DNA of 64,000 nucleotides from Clostridium sp. CF012 (GCF_018861755.1 NZ_JAHLEF010000005.1:1-64000); one strand, 5' to 3'. Shown: positions 25,250 to 35,281, numbered from the stretch's first letter. The notes: generated from the letters alone by a model not told the origin. A program made the numbers and translations.

Positions 25250-26020
25250 ATGCATGGAACAGTTACTCTAAATATTTTTAAGTTTTCACTTATTTATTTA
25301 CTGTTAATTATAGTTTTAGTAATTATGAAGAAATCAAAAGTTAATCAAACAAAGCTTCTTTTAATTGCAAGTATAAGAATGACGGTTCAACTTGTGACTG
25401 TTGGTTATATACTTCAATACGTCTTTAGTAAACCAAAACCAATATATACTGTGGTTTTTTTAATGATTATGATAGCATTTTCTGTGCATAGAGTAATTAC
25501 AAGTAGAAAAGACTTAAACTCCAATTTCAAAATTGCAATTGGAACATCTTTAACCTTTTCAGGCCTTTTTGTTCTAATTTTCTTTGTAACTGTGGTTGTG
25601 AATAAATCTATATTCAATCCTCAATACACCATACCCCTAGCTGGTATGATTATTGGTAACGCTATGACTGGGGTAAACATTGCAATAAAAACCTTTATGG
25701 ATGATATAAGCAAAGAAAAAAGTAAAATTAGTACACTACTTAATTTAGGAGTAGAACCTAAAGATATTTTGAAGCCTTTTGCTAATAATGCACTAGAAAC
25801 CGCCTTAATTCCTACCATTAATTCCATGCTGGGAATGGGCATAATCTTTTTACCTGGGATGATGACAGGACAAATTTTATCAGGTACACTACCTACCACC
25901 GCCATTATGTACCAAATAGCCATTATGATTGCAATTTGTACTTCTGTTTGTATTACAGTTTTCTTATCTCTAAACTTAGGTTATAAATCACTGTATAATG
26001 ATAGAAAACAATTCTTATAG
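25250..26020 (+). CDS. fetB: ABC permease, FetB/YbbM-like (UPF0014)
   Basis: The 256-residue permease has about seven helices and UPF0014 features: LLIASIRMTVQLVTVGYILQ near residue 36, PLAGMIIGNAMTGVNIA near 130 and PGMMTGQILSGTLP near 205. With FetA it would form a metal (iron) exporter. AGGAG precedes the ATG and overlaps the FetA stop region. A strong terminator follows at 26046-26094. Confidence 0.85.
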   Translation: MHGTVTLNIFKFSLIYLLLIIVLVIMKKSKVNQTKLLLIASIRMTVQLVTVGYILQYVFSKPKPIYTVVFLMIMIAFSVHRVITSRKDLNSNFKIAIGTSLTFSGLFVLIFFVTVVVNKSIFNPQYTIPLAGMIIGNAMTGVNIAIKTFMDDISKEKSKISTLLNLGVEPKDILKPFANNALETALIPTINSMLGMGIIFLPGMMTGQILSGTLPTTAIMYQIAIMIAICTSVCITVFLSLNLGYKSLYNDRKQFL

Positions 26021-26045
26021 ATTTTATATATTTACATAGAATAAT

Positions 26046-26094
26046 TTAGAAGTAGACCTTCGCAAAATACGAAGGTCTACTTCTAATTTTTTTT
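26046..26094. terminator. Terminator between fetB and the GH4 gene
   Basis: A perfect 17-bp stem (26046-26062 with 26070-26086) with a 7-base loop is followed by eight T residues on the plus strand. It serves the chrA-fetAB operon and may also serve the converging GH4 gene. Confidence 0.92.
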
Positions 26095-26098
26095 AATA

Positions 26099-27430
26099 CT
26101 ATTTTAATTCTGGCCAATATTCACTATTAGCTTCTATAAACTCATCTAAAATTTTCTTAGCTTGAAATGATGACTTAATTGTTTTATTCATAGTAAATCC
26201 CATAAGTGCTTTTTCATAGGAATTTTCTATTGCTGCATCAACAACTAACTTTTCAGAAGCCAATTCTTGTTCTATGAGACCCTTATAAAAAGTTGGTATT
26301 TCACCAATTCTTATAGGTTCTGGTCCATTACATGTGATATAGGCTGGTATTTCAACCATGGCATCATAAGGAAGATTACTTATTGCTCCCTTATTTTCAA
26401 CAATTGCAAGAACCCTAGTCCGCAAATCAAAGGCCAATGACATAGCTACGTCCACAATAAACTGCCCATGTACTCCTACGTAGAAAGAGGATAAATCCAT
26501 TTCTTTTGTTTCATTATAATGGTCTATTGCATCAAATAATTTTTTCTCTCTTCCTTCCATAACCTCATTTGCCCTTGTTCTTTCTTTATTTGAATTTGCT
26601 ACAATATAATCTGATAGAAGATAGTACTGCATATATGGATTTGGGATATATTCAGGGAACATATCCACAATATATTTTAAATTCCTATAAGTTTTAAGCC
26701 ATGAAGGATCTGAGTGCTGAGAATCAATTTTGGTCATATCTTCTAAAAGAAGTCCATGCTCTCTTGTATGTTTTCTTAAAATCTCAATTTTATCTTCTCC
26801 CTTTACCATTGCCTTTGTAAACCATCCAAAATGATTTAATCCAAAGTACTCAACAGTTAAATCTTCCCTATTACAGCCTAAAATCGCGGCCATATTTCTC
26901 ATAGTTCCTACTGGCATATCACATATATTCATAACCCTTGCTGTTGGTCTTAACCTTTTAACCGCTTCCGCAACAATGGATGCAGGGTTGGAATAATTTA
27001 CTATCCAACAAGTCTTTTTAGCATATTTTTCAACAAAATCAACGAGCTCTACCATTGGAAATATAGTTCTTAATCCATAAGCTAGTCCTCCTGGTCCACA
27101 GGTTTCTTGACCAATTACATCATATTTTAATGGAATCTTTTCATCAAACTCTCTCATTTTGTATTTACCAACTCTCATTTGTGCAAATACAAAATCTGCC
27201 TCGTGCATAGCCACTTTGGGATCTGTGGTTACTACTAACTTAACCTCTGGGCTCATCTCTTCTACAATTTTCTTTACAATAATTGCTACTTTGTTTTGTC
27301 TTTCTCCATCAATATCATACATTCTTATCTCTTGAAGACAAAATTTTTCTTTGTTTAATAATAAGCTTTTAATTATACCTGGAGTATAAGTACTGCCACC
27401 TCCAGCGATGGTAAGTATAAATTTCTTCAT
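26099..27430 (-). CDS. malH: 6-phospho-alpha-glucosidase, GH4 family
   Basis: The 443-residue protein is a family-4 glycosidase, which uses NAD+ and a divalent metal. The nucleotide fold is IAGGGSTYTPG (residues 8-18). The metal ligands are C170 in NICDMPVG and H200 in GLNHFGW; the CDMP form is that of 6-phospho-alpha-glucosidases rather than beta. It hydrolyses maltose-6-phosphate-type sugars imported by the neighbouring PTS. The start at 27430 follows AGAGGTG by six bases. The gene lies 31 bases after the EIICB gene. Confidence 0.93.
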   Translation of the reverse strand: MKKFILTIAGGGSTYTPGIIKSLLLNKEKFCLQEIRMYDIDGERQNKVAIIVKKIVEEMSPEVKLVVTTDPKVAMHEADFVFAQMRVGKYKMREFDEKIPLKYDVIGQETCGPGGLAYGLRTIFPMVELVDFVEKYAKKTCWIVNYSNPASIVAEAVKRLRPTARVMNICDMPVGTMRNMAAILGCNREDLTVEYFGLNHFGWFTKAMVKGEDKIEILRKHTREHGLLLEDMTKIDSQHSDPSWLKTYRNLKYIVDMFPEYIPNPYMQYYLLSDYIVANSNKERTRANEVMEGREKKLFDAIDHYNETKEMDLSSFYVGVHGQFIVDVAMSLAFDLRTRVLAIVENKGAISNLPYDAMVEIPAYITCNGPEPIRIGEIPTFYKGLIEQELASEKLVVDAAIENSYEKALMGFTMNKTIKSSFQAKKILDEFIEANSEYWPELK

Positions 27431-27461
27431 TCGAAACACCTCTTCCGTTTTTATTTAATAA

Positions 27462-29039
27462 TTATTCATTAGTTAATCCTAACTCTTTATCTACAATTTT
27501 TCTTACTTTTGTAACGTTTAACCCATAAACAACCTGAACATTTTCACCTTTTATTACTACACCACTAGCACCAGTATTCTTTAATGCCTGCTTATCAATC
27601 ACACTTGTGTCACCAACTATTAATCTTAATCTAGTGAAGCAATTATCAACTTTTTTAATATTTTCACTACCGCCAAGGGCAGCGACTATTATTTCACCCA
27701 TTTCTAGTTTTGAATCTTCCTCCTTTGCTACTTTCTCCTTATAATCCTTTTTAGTATATAGCTGAACATTCTCCTTATTGTCTTCTCTCCCAGGTGTCTT
27801 CAACTTTAATTTAACAATTAGGAATCTAAATATGCCATAATAAACCGCAAACTGTACGAGTCCTATAAGTATGTACATGGGCCAGCTTGTTTTAGCTATC
27901 CCTAAGGGAAGATTATATAGAAGAAAATCAATTATTCCATTAGGCCCAATTGCTCTAACATTAAATATATTTAATGCAACCATTCCAAGACCGCTTAAAA
28001 CAGCATGAATAACAAATAGAATTGGTGCAACAAACATAAATGAAAACTCGATTGGTTCAGTTACACCAGCGATGATAGATGTTACAGCTGCGGATATTAA
28101 TAAGGCTTTAATCTTTACCTTGTTTTGAGGTTTTGTGGTATGGTACATAGCAAGGCATGCACCTACTAGACCAAACATCTTGGGAAGCCCTCTAGCATCC
28201 CATATAACAGTGCTAGATAATCTAGCAATTGTTGGATCAGCCATTTCTGCAAAGTATATATTTCTTGCTCCCTCTATGAGTTTTCCGCCTATCTCTGCAG
28301 TACCACCCAAACTACTGTATAAAAATGGTGTGTAAATTAAATGATGTAACCCTGTAGGAATTAGTAACCGTTCTAAAGTTCCATAAATAAATATTCCAAA
28401 ATTACCGGAGTATTGAATAGCATTTCCTAAATTTAAAATTCCTCCTTGAACCACAGGCCATATTCCAGTAAATAAAATAGCTAATACTGTAACACTTGGT
28501 ATTAATATTATAAATACTAATCTTGGACCTCCGTATATCTGCCAAGCGCCTTCAAACTCCCTGTTACAAAATCTATTGTGGACATAAGCTACAAGTAGTC
28601 CAAGTAAGATTCCTAAGAATACTCCCATATCAAGTATCTGAACACCTAATACCATTGCTTGACCCGAACCCCTTAACTTATCTGCAGGAACAAGCATGTT
28701 ATTTAGACTCATAAATATATTCATTGCATTTATAAAAACTAAATAAGTTAAGAGTGCTGTGAAAGCAGCATCTGCCTTCTTTTCCTTGGCGAGTCCAATT
28801 GAAAGCCCAACGCAGAAAATTATTCCTAAATTTACTAAAACCGAAACCAGTGAACCAGACAACATCTTCCCAAATCCAAATATAAGGGGGTCTTTTAAAA
28901 ATGGTAGATATGTTGCTAATTTGGCATTTGTTATAATATTACCAATAGCAATTATAATACCTGCTATTGGTAGTATTAATACAGGTACAAACATACCCTT
29001 TGAGAACTTTTGGAAAGCATCCATAATTTTTTTCTTCAT
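27462..29039 (-). CDS. malB: PTS alpha-glucoside/maltose-specific EIICB
   Basis: The 525-residue membrane protein consists of an EIIC domain with about ten helices (to about residue 420) followed by an EIIB domain. The phosphorylated cysteine of EIIB is in DNCFTRLRLIV (about residue 467). It resembles the GlvC/MalB/AglA group and lacks an EIIA, so a glucose-type EIIA must come from elsewhere. AGGAGGG precedes the ATG. It is the first gene of the malB-malH pair. Confidence 0.92.
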   Translation of the reverse strand: MKKKIMDAFQKFSKGMFVPVLILPIAGIIIAIGNIITNAKLATYLPFLKDPLIFGFGKMLSGSLVSVLVNLGIIFCVGLSIGLAKEKKADAAFTALLTYLVFINAMNIFMSLNNMLVPADKLRGSGQAMVLGVQILDMGVFLGILLGLLVAYVHNRFCNREFEGAWQIYGGPRLVFIILIPSVTVLAILFTGIWPVVQGGILNLGNAIQYSGNFGIFIYGTLERLLIPTGLHHLIYTPFLYSSLGGTAEIGGKLIEGARNIYFAEMADPTIARLSSTVIWDARGLPKMFGLVGACLAMYHTTKPQNKVKIKALLISAAVTSIIAGVTEPIEFSFMFVAPILFVIHAVLSGLGMVALNIFNVRAIGPNGIIDFLLYNLPLGIAKTSWPMYILIGLVQFAVYYGIFRFLIVKLKLKTPGREDNKENVQLYTKKDYKEKVAKEEDSKLEMGEIIVAALGGSENIKKVDNCFTRLRLIVGDTSVIDKQALKNTGASGVVIKGENVQVVYGLNVTKVRKIVDKELGLTNE

Positions 29040-29128
29040 TGCAATTCCCTCCTACTATAATTTTCGTCAACTATTTGTAAACCCATTATATTACCCTGCT
29101 TCGAACTTTGTAAACGATGTAGGACGTT

Positions 29129-29164
29129 TAAAAAACATGTTATCTAACTTGGTAACATGTTTTT
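29129..29164 (-). terminator. Terminator of the RpiR regulator gene
   Basis: AAAAACATGTTA (29131-29142) pairs perfectly with TAACATGTTTTT (29153-29164). A TTTTT run follows on the minus strand. It lies between the regulator and malB, so malB needs its own promoter or readthrough. Confidence 0.8.
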
Positions 29165-29209
29165 ATTATTTATATATTTTATTAAGTTAACTTATTAGAA
29201 AAATAATAA

Positions 29210-29971
29210 TCAATTTCTATTTATATCTTCGTAGTATTTGTATATGATATACTCGATAAGCATACATACATTAGGAAAAAATGTATTTGGGTATATATTA
29301 TTATCATCCAATTTATTTATGTCTAATATCTTGAAGGAAATATCCGAAAGCTTTGAAATACTATTTTCTAATTCATTAGTAAATGAAATTACTTTAATTT
29401 TTTTATTTTTGGATATAGTAACTTTATCTAAAACCATTTTTGTCTCTCCTGATTTTGAAACAACAATAAGCGCTTCAATATCCATAATGTTATTTTCAAA
29501 GATACCTACTGAATCACTACCAGTTGCAAAAATACACTTTTTCCCAAGCACAAGAATTTTTTTATTTAAATAATTAGCAATTAGTGATGAAAACCCAGTT
29601 GAATATATAAAAATCACCTTGTGCTTGATGTCTTTTAATATACTAATAAAATGTGAAATATCTTGCTCAGTAACATACTCAAGAAAAGTGCCCGCATCGG
29701 AACCTATAAATGCATTTTTATCCTTATGCTCCCCTTTACTTGGTGAACTTGTCATTGAGATAATATGGTATGCCAAATCAACAAATCCTGTATATCCCAA
29801 TTTTTTTGCAAGTCTCATGATAGTAGATGTAGAAGTATAATTTTCTTTTGCAATGCCTCTAACCCCCATTGCCATCACTTTATCAACATTATTAATAATA
29901 TAATTAAGAACTAATTCTTCAGTTTGTGTTATTTCTTTATTCCTTGTTATCTTACCAATATCGAAGTTCAT
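29210..29971 (-). CDS. RpiR/MurR-family regulator (GlvR-like)
   Basis: The 253-residue protein has an N-terminal RpiR helix-turn-helix (TSTSTIMRLAKKLGYTGFVDLAYHI, about 40-65) and a C-terminal SIS sugar-phosphate domain with IYSTGFSSLIANYL and VSKSGETKMVLD. It likely senses a sugar phosphate and controls malB-malH just downstream on the same strand. The start at 29971 follows a GGGCGGTGG ribosome site; a longer reading from 30007 is unlikely. Confidence 0.88.
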   Translation of the reverse strand: MNFDIGKITRNKEITQTEELVLNYIINNVDKVMAMGVRGIAKENYTSTSTIMRLAKKLGYTGFVDLAYHIISMTSSPSKGEHKDKNAFIGSDAGTFLEYVTEQDISHFISILKDIKHKVIFIYSTGFSSLIANYLNKKILVLGKKCIFATGSDSVGIFENNIMDIEALIVVSKSGETKMVLDKVTISKNKKIKVISFTNELENSISKLSDISFKILDINKLDDNNIYPNTFFPNVCMLIEYIIYKYYEDINRN

Positions 29972-30018
29972 AAACCCACCGCCCTTTGTATGATATATAT
30001 TAGTCAAAATCGCAAAAC

Positions 30019-30050
30019 AAACCTACAGTTAAAATGTAAACTGCAGGTTT
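30019..30050 (-). terminator. Terminator after gnd (first copy)
   Basis: AAACCTACAGTT (30019-30030) pairs with AACTGCAGGTTT (30039-30050) with one mismatch, and TTTGTTTTG follows on the minus strand. Confidence 0.65.
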
Positions 30051-30065
30051 TATATATTTACTATT

Positions 30066-31481
30066 TTATTTAGTATCAGTTATCCATTCATGATGGAAGC
30101 TTCCTTCTTTATCCGTTCTTTCAAAGGTATGAGCACCAAAATAATCTCTCTGTGCCTGTAGTAAGTTTGCTGGGAGATTTTCACTTCTATAACTATCATA
30201 ATACATCAGTGCACTAGAAAATCCTGGAACTGGCACACCTAAATTTACAGCTGTAGATACTACGCTTCGCCAATCCTTTCCATAATTATTAAGAATATCC
30301 TTAAAATAAGAATCTAACATTAGATTTTTAATATTAGCATCATTTTCATAAGCAACGCTAATCTTGTTAAGGAATTGAGCGCGAATAATACACCCACCTC
30401 TGAATATTTTAGCAATTTCCCCATATTGAAGTTCCCAATTATACTCCAGCGCTGCAGCTTTCATAAGTGCAAATCCCTGTGCATAGGAACATATTTTACT
30501 AGCATAAAGAGCCCTTCTTACAGATTCTATAAACTCATTTATATCTCCTTCAAATAATGTATCTGGACCTTTTAATATATTGCTAGCGTATGTTCGTTCA
30601 TCCTTTAATGCAGACATGCACCGTGCAAAAACAGCCTCTGTTATTGTAGGTATTGGTACTGCTAAATCTAGAGAACTTTGACTAGTCCATTTTCCGGTTC
30701 CCTTTTGGCCTGCACTATCCAGAATAATATCAACCATATGCTTTCCAGTCTCATTATCTTTCTGTGCAAATATTTCGCTAGTTATTTCCATTAGGTAGCT
30801 ATCAAGCTCACCACTATTCCACTCTGCAAAGGTATCATGAAGCTGCTCATTCGAAAGTCCTAAAACTCCTTTTAAAAGTGCATATGCTTCACAAATAAGC
30901 TGCATGTCTGCATACTCAATGCCATTATGTACCATCTTCACATAATGTCCTGCTCCATTTTCTCCAATATAAGTACAACAGGGCTGCCCATCTACTTTTG
31001 CAGCTATAGCTGTAAAAATAGGTTCTACTATTTTATAAGCTTCAATTTCACCACCAGGCATAATTGACGGCCCTTTTAAAGCGCCCTCTTCTCCTCCAGA
31101 TACGCCTGCGCCTATAAATCTAAAGCCCAAAGCTTCTAGTTTTTTGCTTCTGCGTATTGTATCCATAAAAAATGAATTTCCACCATCAATTAATATGTCA
31201 CCCTTTGAGATATAAGGTATTAATTCCTCTATAGTATCATCAACAGGTTTCCCTGCTTTAATCATAATTAATATTTTTCTTGGAAGCTCTAGAGAGTTTA
31301 CGAAGTCCTCTATAGAATATGTTCCCAAAATACTTTTTTCTTTTGACGCTAACATTAACTCATCCGTCTTTATTCTATTTCGATTATACACTGATACTGA
31401 AAAACCTCTACTTTCAACATTCAAAGCTAGACTTTTACCCATAACACCAATACCAATAACTCCAAATTGCTTTTTATCCAT
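30066..31481 (-). CDS. gnd: 6-phosphogluconate dehydrogenase, decarboxylating (copy 1)
   Basis: The 471-residue protein has the N-terminal dinucleotide fold [17 protein letters not shown], the substrate site [19 protein letters not shown], catalytic lysine and asparagine in [12 protein letters not shown], and the C-terminal [18 protein letters not shown] tail. It converts 6-phosphogluconate to ribulose 5-phosphate and CO2. The start at 31481 follows GGAGGAG. It is a close paralogue of the protein at 33746-35170, most residues being identical by eye. A palindrome lies in its leader and a scrap of gnd sequence is further upstream. Confidence 0.95.
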   Translation of the reverse strand: MDKKQFGVIGIGVMGKSLALNVESRGFSVSVYNRNRIKTDELMLASKEKSILGTYSIEDFVNSLELPRKILIMIKAGKPVDDTIEELIPYISKGDILIDGGNSFFMDTIRRSKKLEALGFRFIGAGVSGGEEGALKGPSIMPGGEIEAYKIVEPIFTAIAAKVDGQPCCTYIGENGAGHYVKMVHNGIEYADMQLICEAYALLKGVLGLSNEQLHDTFAEWNSGELDSYLMEITSEIFAQKDNETGKHMVDIILDSAGQKGTGKWTSQSSLDLAVPIPTITEAVFARCMSALKDERTYASNILKGPDTLFEGDINEFIESVRRALYASKICSYAQGFALMKAAALEYNWELQYGEIAKIFRGGCIIRAQFLNKISVAYENDANIKNLMLDSYFKDILNNYGKDWRSVVSTAVNLGVPVPGFSSALMYYDSYRSENLPANLLQAQRDYFGAHTFERTDKEGSFHHEWITDTK

Positions 31482-31502
31482 ATATAGACTCCTCCTCACT
31501 GT

Positions 31503-31524
31503 AGGATAGTGTAAACACTATCCT
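31503..31524 (-). other. Palindrome in the leader of gnd copy 1
   Basis: AGGATAGTG (31503-31511) pairs perfectly with CACTATCCT (31516-31524) around a 4-base loop. It lies about 22 bases upstream of the start codon, without a T-run, so it could be a regulator site or an mRNA 5' stem. Confidence 0.5.
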
Positions 31525-31647
31525 CTATAATACCCATTTGATTTTCACATAGGTAAAGTTTTTATTTTCTTAATTATACACTTAAAGCACTGAAAGAAGT
31601 GCAATATTTCTTATATATTTATTTGATATATAAATATTATAATATTA

Positions 31648-31670
31648 AAAGTTATGAGCACCAAAATAAT
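31648..31670 (-). pseudogene. 23-bp remnant of the gnd 3' end
   Basis: AAAGTTATGAGCACCAAAATAAT differs at one base from 30123-30145 inside gnd copy 1, the codons for YFGAHTF. It starts exactly at the EamA stop codon. The match looks like the end point of an old duplication or insertion. No further gnd sequence is recognisable beside it. Confidence 0.6.
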
Positions 31671-32578
31671 TATTTTTTTATTATTTTAATAAGGATTTTA
31701 TATATCTCAGTTCCAAGAGACCCTACAATTATTATTAATGCTCCGATAATCTGAAAAACTGTCATGATTTCTCTGAATATCAAATATCCTACTAGAGCTC
31801 CCACAACAGTTTGCAAGGACGATAAAATACTTGTCATTGATGTTCCTATATATTCAGACGATTTTATATATGCTGTATTCGCTATCATTGTACAAACAAT
31901 CCCTAATATTAGTATGTGTAAAATAACACTTGTGGATTTATCACCTGTTACCGTGGTAAATATAATCTCAAAATTTGTTATAAATCCAAGTGATATAATC
32001 CCTCCCAAAAATCCATATACAAGCATTGTGCCTGCATCATACTTGTCTTTAAAGTATCGTGGTATCATTATTTGAAGAGCAACTCCAATTCCATTTATTA
32101 TTCCTGCAATTACTCCTATAGGATCTAAATCTCCTCCTGTTGTTGATAATAATCCAGCAGTTAAGATACATCCCAATAAACAAATACCAATAGTAATAAC
32201 ATTTTTTAAGGTTATTTTTTCTTTAAACACTATAGCACCGAGAATACTAACCCAAATAGGACTCATAAACATCAAAACAGTTGCTACTGCAACAGGTATT
32301 CTTTCAACTGATATACTATAACTTAAAAAACTTACAGTAAAAGCTACTGAACCATATATAAAACACACTATCAGTCCTTTTAAATCAATTCTTAAAAGGT
32401 TCCTATTTGTTATATATAGATATAAATAATATATGCTGCCAGCTAATAAACATCTTAAAAAGGAAATATCATAACTAGAATAACCTGCCATTGAAAGTTC
32501 TCGACTACTTACCCCCATGATTCCCCAAAGAATTGAGGCAATAACTACAAGAATAATACCCCTTGATTTCTTACTCAT
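31670..32578 (-). CDS. EamA/DMT-family transporter
   Basis: The 302-residue membrane protein has ten hydrophobic helices in two EamA halves (about 1-140 and 150-295). It shows IVVIASILWGIMGVSSRELS at the start and an SLQTVVGALVGYLIF segment near the end. These proteins export metabolites such as amino acids or nucleotide precursors. GAGGAG precedes the ATG. It lies in the gnd-HPr-HAD block, and its stop codon touches the gnd remnant. Its substrate cannot be read from sequence. Confidence 0.88.
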   Translation of the reverse strand: MSKKSRGIILVVIASILWGIMGVSSRELSMAGYSSYDISFLRCLLAGSIYYLYLYITNRNLLRIDLKGLIVCFIYGSVAFTVSFLSYSISVERIPVAVATVLMFMSPIWVSILGAIVFKEKITLKNVITIGICLLGCILTAGLLSTTGGDLDPIGVIAGIINGIGVALQIMIPRYFKDKYDAGTMLVYGFLGGIISLGFITNFEIIFTTVTGDKSTSVILHILILGIVCTMIANTAYIKSSEYIGTSMTSILSSLQTVVGALVGYLIFREIMTVFQIIGALIIIVGSLGTEIYKILIKIIKK

Positions 32579-32673
32579 CTACTTCTCCTCTAAAATCCAA
32601 TTTTCACTTGAAGATATCAGGTAAGAATTGCTTTTTTATTGAATATATTTTAAATATAAGTCTAAAACCTGGT

Positions 32674-33342
32674 TTATAAATATTCTTTTAAGTATTCCTT
32701 TGCATCCAAAAGTGTTTTGAACTTTCTATGAGAAAGTATTTCTATTTCATTAGAAGGCTCTTTCATATCCGGAATCATAATAGGAATCATTTTTGCTCTT
32801 GCTGCTGCTATTATTCCATTTTCTGAGTCTTCAAAAACTATGCATTCTTCAGGTTTGCAGTTTAATTTATCAGCAACCTTTAAAAAAATTTCCGGATCAG
32901 GTTTTCCTTCTGTTACTTCATCCCCGTATACAATTAAATGAAATTTATCCAAAATATGCGCGCTTTCAAGAAGTTTTTCAGCGCTTTTTTTCGCTGTAGA
33001 TGTTGCTACTGCAATCAATACAGGTTTTTGTTTTAAAAATTCTAACAGTTCATAAAGTCCCGCTTTCACCGGAATTCCAGTCTTATTAATTATTCTTGAT
33101 GCAAATTTCGACTTTAATTTTCTTATATCATTCAGCGGAAAAGAGTCTCCAAAACTTTCTCTAAATATAGCCTCACAGCCTTGTGAATTCATACCTATCA
33201 TTTTAAACACAACATTTTGTGTAATTTTATATCCATACCTTCTACTGGCTTTTTGAAGCGCCTCCATAGAGATTCTTTCAGTGTCTAGCATTAAGCCATC
33301 CATATCAAAGATTATCAATGATATCTTTTTAATGTTTTTCAT
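32674..33342 (-). CDS. HAD-family phosphatase (beta-phosphoglucomutase-like)
   Basis: The 222-residue protein has HAD motif I FDMDGLMLDTE (about residues 10-20), a helical cap, motif II AVATST, motif III lysine and the motif IV region VFEDSENGIIAA. The cap type matches beta-phosphoglucomutase and sugar-phosphatase relatives. The substrate may be a phosphorylated sugar from the adjacent PTS or gnd genes. An ATG at 33357 with AGAAGG nine bases upstream is an alternative start; 33342 gives the family-typical length. Confidence 0.85.
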   Translation of the reverse strand: MKNIKKISLIIFDMDGLMLDTERISMEALQKASRRYGYKITQNVVFKMIGMNSQGCEAIFRESFGDSFPLNDIRKLKSKFASRIINKTGIPVKAGLYELLEFLKQKPVLIAVATSTAKKSAEKLLESAHILDKFHLIVYGDEVTEGKPDPEIFLKVADKLNCKPEECIVFEDSENGIIAAARAKMIPIMIPDMKEPSNEIEILSHRKFKTLLDAKEYLKEYL

Positions 33343-33439
33343 TATAATCACTCTCATTCCTATGTGCCTTCTGGTAATCAAGTCTTCCATAATATCTTCT
33401 TATAGGAGCACCATAAACATTATGTAAATTTACAACGTT

Positions 33440-33706
33440 CTAAAGCCCTAGAATCTCTTTCTCAATTACTATTCTTAATTCTTCTACAGCCTTTACTTCA
33501 TCATCCCCACTGGCAACAATTTTGAGTTTATCACCTTTTAAAGCTGCCATACTTAATATGTTTATTATACTTTTCGCATTATACTCTTTCCCATCCTTGA
33601 TCAAATTTATATGTGAAGTAAACTTAGATGCTTTTTTTACTACAATGCTTGCTGGTCTTGCATGCAAACCTTGCTCATTCATCAACACAATCTCTGCTTC
33701 GTACAT
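33440..33706 (-). CDS. HPr-like phosphocarrier protein
   Basis: The 88-residue protein is a complete HPr. The phosphorylated H15 lies in GLHARPAS and the regulatory S46 in AKSIINILSM, so it can both carry phosphate for the PTS and act in CcpA-type signalling. AAGGAG lies before the ATG. It sits in an operon-like run with gnd copy 2 and the HAD phosphatase rather than with ptsI. It could be a second, dedicated HPr for the mannose-family PTS nearby, or the main HPr of the cell, which cannot be decided here. Confidence 0.9.
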   Translation of the reverse strand: MYEAEIVLMNEQGLHARPASIVVKKASKFTSHINLIKDGKEYNAKSIINILSMAALKGDKLKIVASGDDEVKAVEELRIVIEKEILGL

Positions 33707-33745
33707 ATGTACATCTCCTTTTTAAGTATTATTAACATTGCTATA

Positions 33746-35170
33746 CTATTCATAGCCCTTAGTCTCAGTTACCCATTCGTGATGGAATGTTCCCTCTTTG
33801 TCAGCTCTCTCAAAGGTATGAGCGCCAAAATAATCTCGCTGTGCCTGAAGTAAGTTTGCTGGAAGATTTGCCGTTCTATAACTGTCATAATACATTAGAG
33901 CACTAGAAATTGCTGGCACTGGTACCCCTAAATTTACAGCTGTGGATACTACTCTCCGCACGTCTGACTGATAACTATTAAGAATATCCTTGAAATACGA
34001 GTCTAACATTAGATTTTTAAGACTAGCATCCTTTCCATAAGCAACGCTAATCTTGTTAAGGAATTGGGCTCTAATAATACACCCACCTCTAAATATTTTA
34101 GCAATTTTCCCATACTCAAGGTCCCAGCTATACTCCACTGCTGCAGCACTCATAAGTGCAAACCCCTGTGCATATAAACATATTTTGCTTGTATAAAGAG
34201 CTCTTCTTACAGATTCTATAAACTCATTTACATCTCCTTGAAATTTTGCATCTGGCCCTTTTAAAATATTACTTGCGAGGATTCGTTCATCTTTTAATGC
34301 AGATATGCAACGTGCAAAAACAGCCTCTGTTATGGTAGGTATTGGTACCGCTAAATTAAGGGCGCTTTGACTAGTCCACTTTCCTGTTCCCTTTTGGCCT
34401 GCTTTATCTAAAATTATATCAACCATGTGTTTTCCAGATTCATTATCCTTTTGCGCAAATATTTCATTAGTTATTTCCATTAGATAGCTATCAAGTTCAC
34501 CTTTATTCCATTCTGCAAAAACATCATGAAGTTGCTCATTAGAAAGCCCTACAACTCCTTTTAAAAGTGCATAAGCCTCACAAATAAGCTGCATGTCCCC
34601 ATACTCAATGCCATTATGAACCATCTTTACATAATGTCCTGCTCCATTTGCTCCAATATAAGTACAGCATGGTTCTCCATTTACTTTTGCAGATATAGCT
34701 GTGAAAATTGGTTCTACCATTTTATAAGCTTCTTCCTGACCTCCAGGCATAATTGCTGGTCCTTTTAAAGCTCCCTCTTCTCCTCCGGAAACTCCTGTGC
34801 CTATGAATTTAAATCCTAAACGCTCAAGTTCTTTGCTTCTACGAATTGTATCCATAAAAAATGAATTGCCACCATCAATTAATATGTCGCCCTTTGAGAT
34901 ATATGGTATTAATTTTTCTATAGCTTCATCAACAGATTTCCCTGCTTTAATCATAAACAATATTTTTCTTGGAATTTCAAGAGAATTTACGAATTCCTCC
35001 ATAGAATATGTTCCCATAAGATTTCTTTCTTTTGCTTCTATCAATAACTCATCCGTCTTAATTTTACTTTGATCATATACTGAAACAGATATTCCTCTGC
35101 TTTCAACATTTAAAGCTAGATTTTTACCCATTACACCAATTCCTATAACTCCAAATTGCTGTTTATTCAT
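33746..35170 (-). CDS. gnd: 6-phosphogluconate dehydrogenase, decarboxylating (copy 2)
   Basis: The 474-residue paralogue of 30066-31481 has the same motifs: [48 protein letters not shown] and [18 protein letters not shown]. Catalytic residues are intact, so both copies look functional. The start at 35170 follows a GAGGGGGC ribosome site. HPr follows 39 bases downstream. A terminator hairpin in front separates it from the M20 gene, so it starts a new unit with its own control. Confidence 0.95.
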   Translation of the reverse strand: MNKQQFGVIGIGVMGKNLALNVESRGISVSVYDQSKIKTDELLIEAKERNLMGTYSMEEFVNSLEIPRKILFMIKAGKSVDEAIEKLIPYISKGDILIDGGNSFFMDTIRRSKELERLGFKFIGTGVSGGEEGALKGPAIMPGGQEEAYKMVEPIFTAISAKVNGEPCCTYIGANGAGHYVKMVHNGIEYGDMQLICEAYALLKGVVGLSNEQLHDVFAEWNKGELDSYLMEITNEIFAQKDNESGKHMVDIILDKAGQKGTGKWTSQSALNLAVPIPTITEAVFARCISALKDERILASNILKGPDAKFQGDVNEFIESVRRALYTSKICLYAQGFALMSAAAVEYSWDLEYGKIAKIFRGGCIIRAQFLNKISVAYGKDASLKNLMLDSYFKDILNSYQSDVRRVVSTAVNLGVPVPAISSALMYYDSYRTANLPANLLQAQRDYFGAHTFERADKEGTFHHEWVTETKGYE

Positions 35171-35195
35171 AATATAAATGCCCCCTCTCAAAAAA

Positions 35196-35226
35196 GCTTA
35201 CACAGGAGAATTATAACTTCTCCTGT
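35196..35226 (-). terminator. Terminator between M20 gene and gnd copy 2
   Basis: ACAGGAGAA (35202-35210) pairs with TTCTCCTGT (35218-35226), and GTAAGCTTTTTT follows on the minus strand. It may stop transcription from the PTS-M20 unit or act as an attenuator for gnd. Confidence 0.75.
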
Positions 35227-35281
35227 ATAAAATTTTAATGTATAACCGTACTTAGTAATAGAAGCATAAGTAACCCAACCA

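Noticed and set aside
29109-29122. cre-like TGTAAACGATGTAG before malB
   Set aside because: Only the left half fits; the right half has too many mismatches.
33349-33438. Reading frame after the HPr stop, containing GAPIRRYYGRLDYQKAHRNE
   Set aside because: It has no own ribosome site or recognised family and overlaps the start region of the HAD gene, so it is probably chance.
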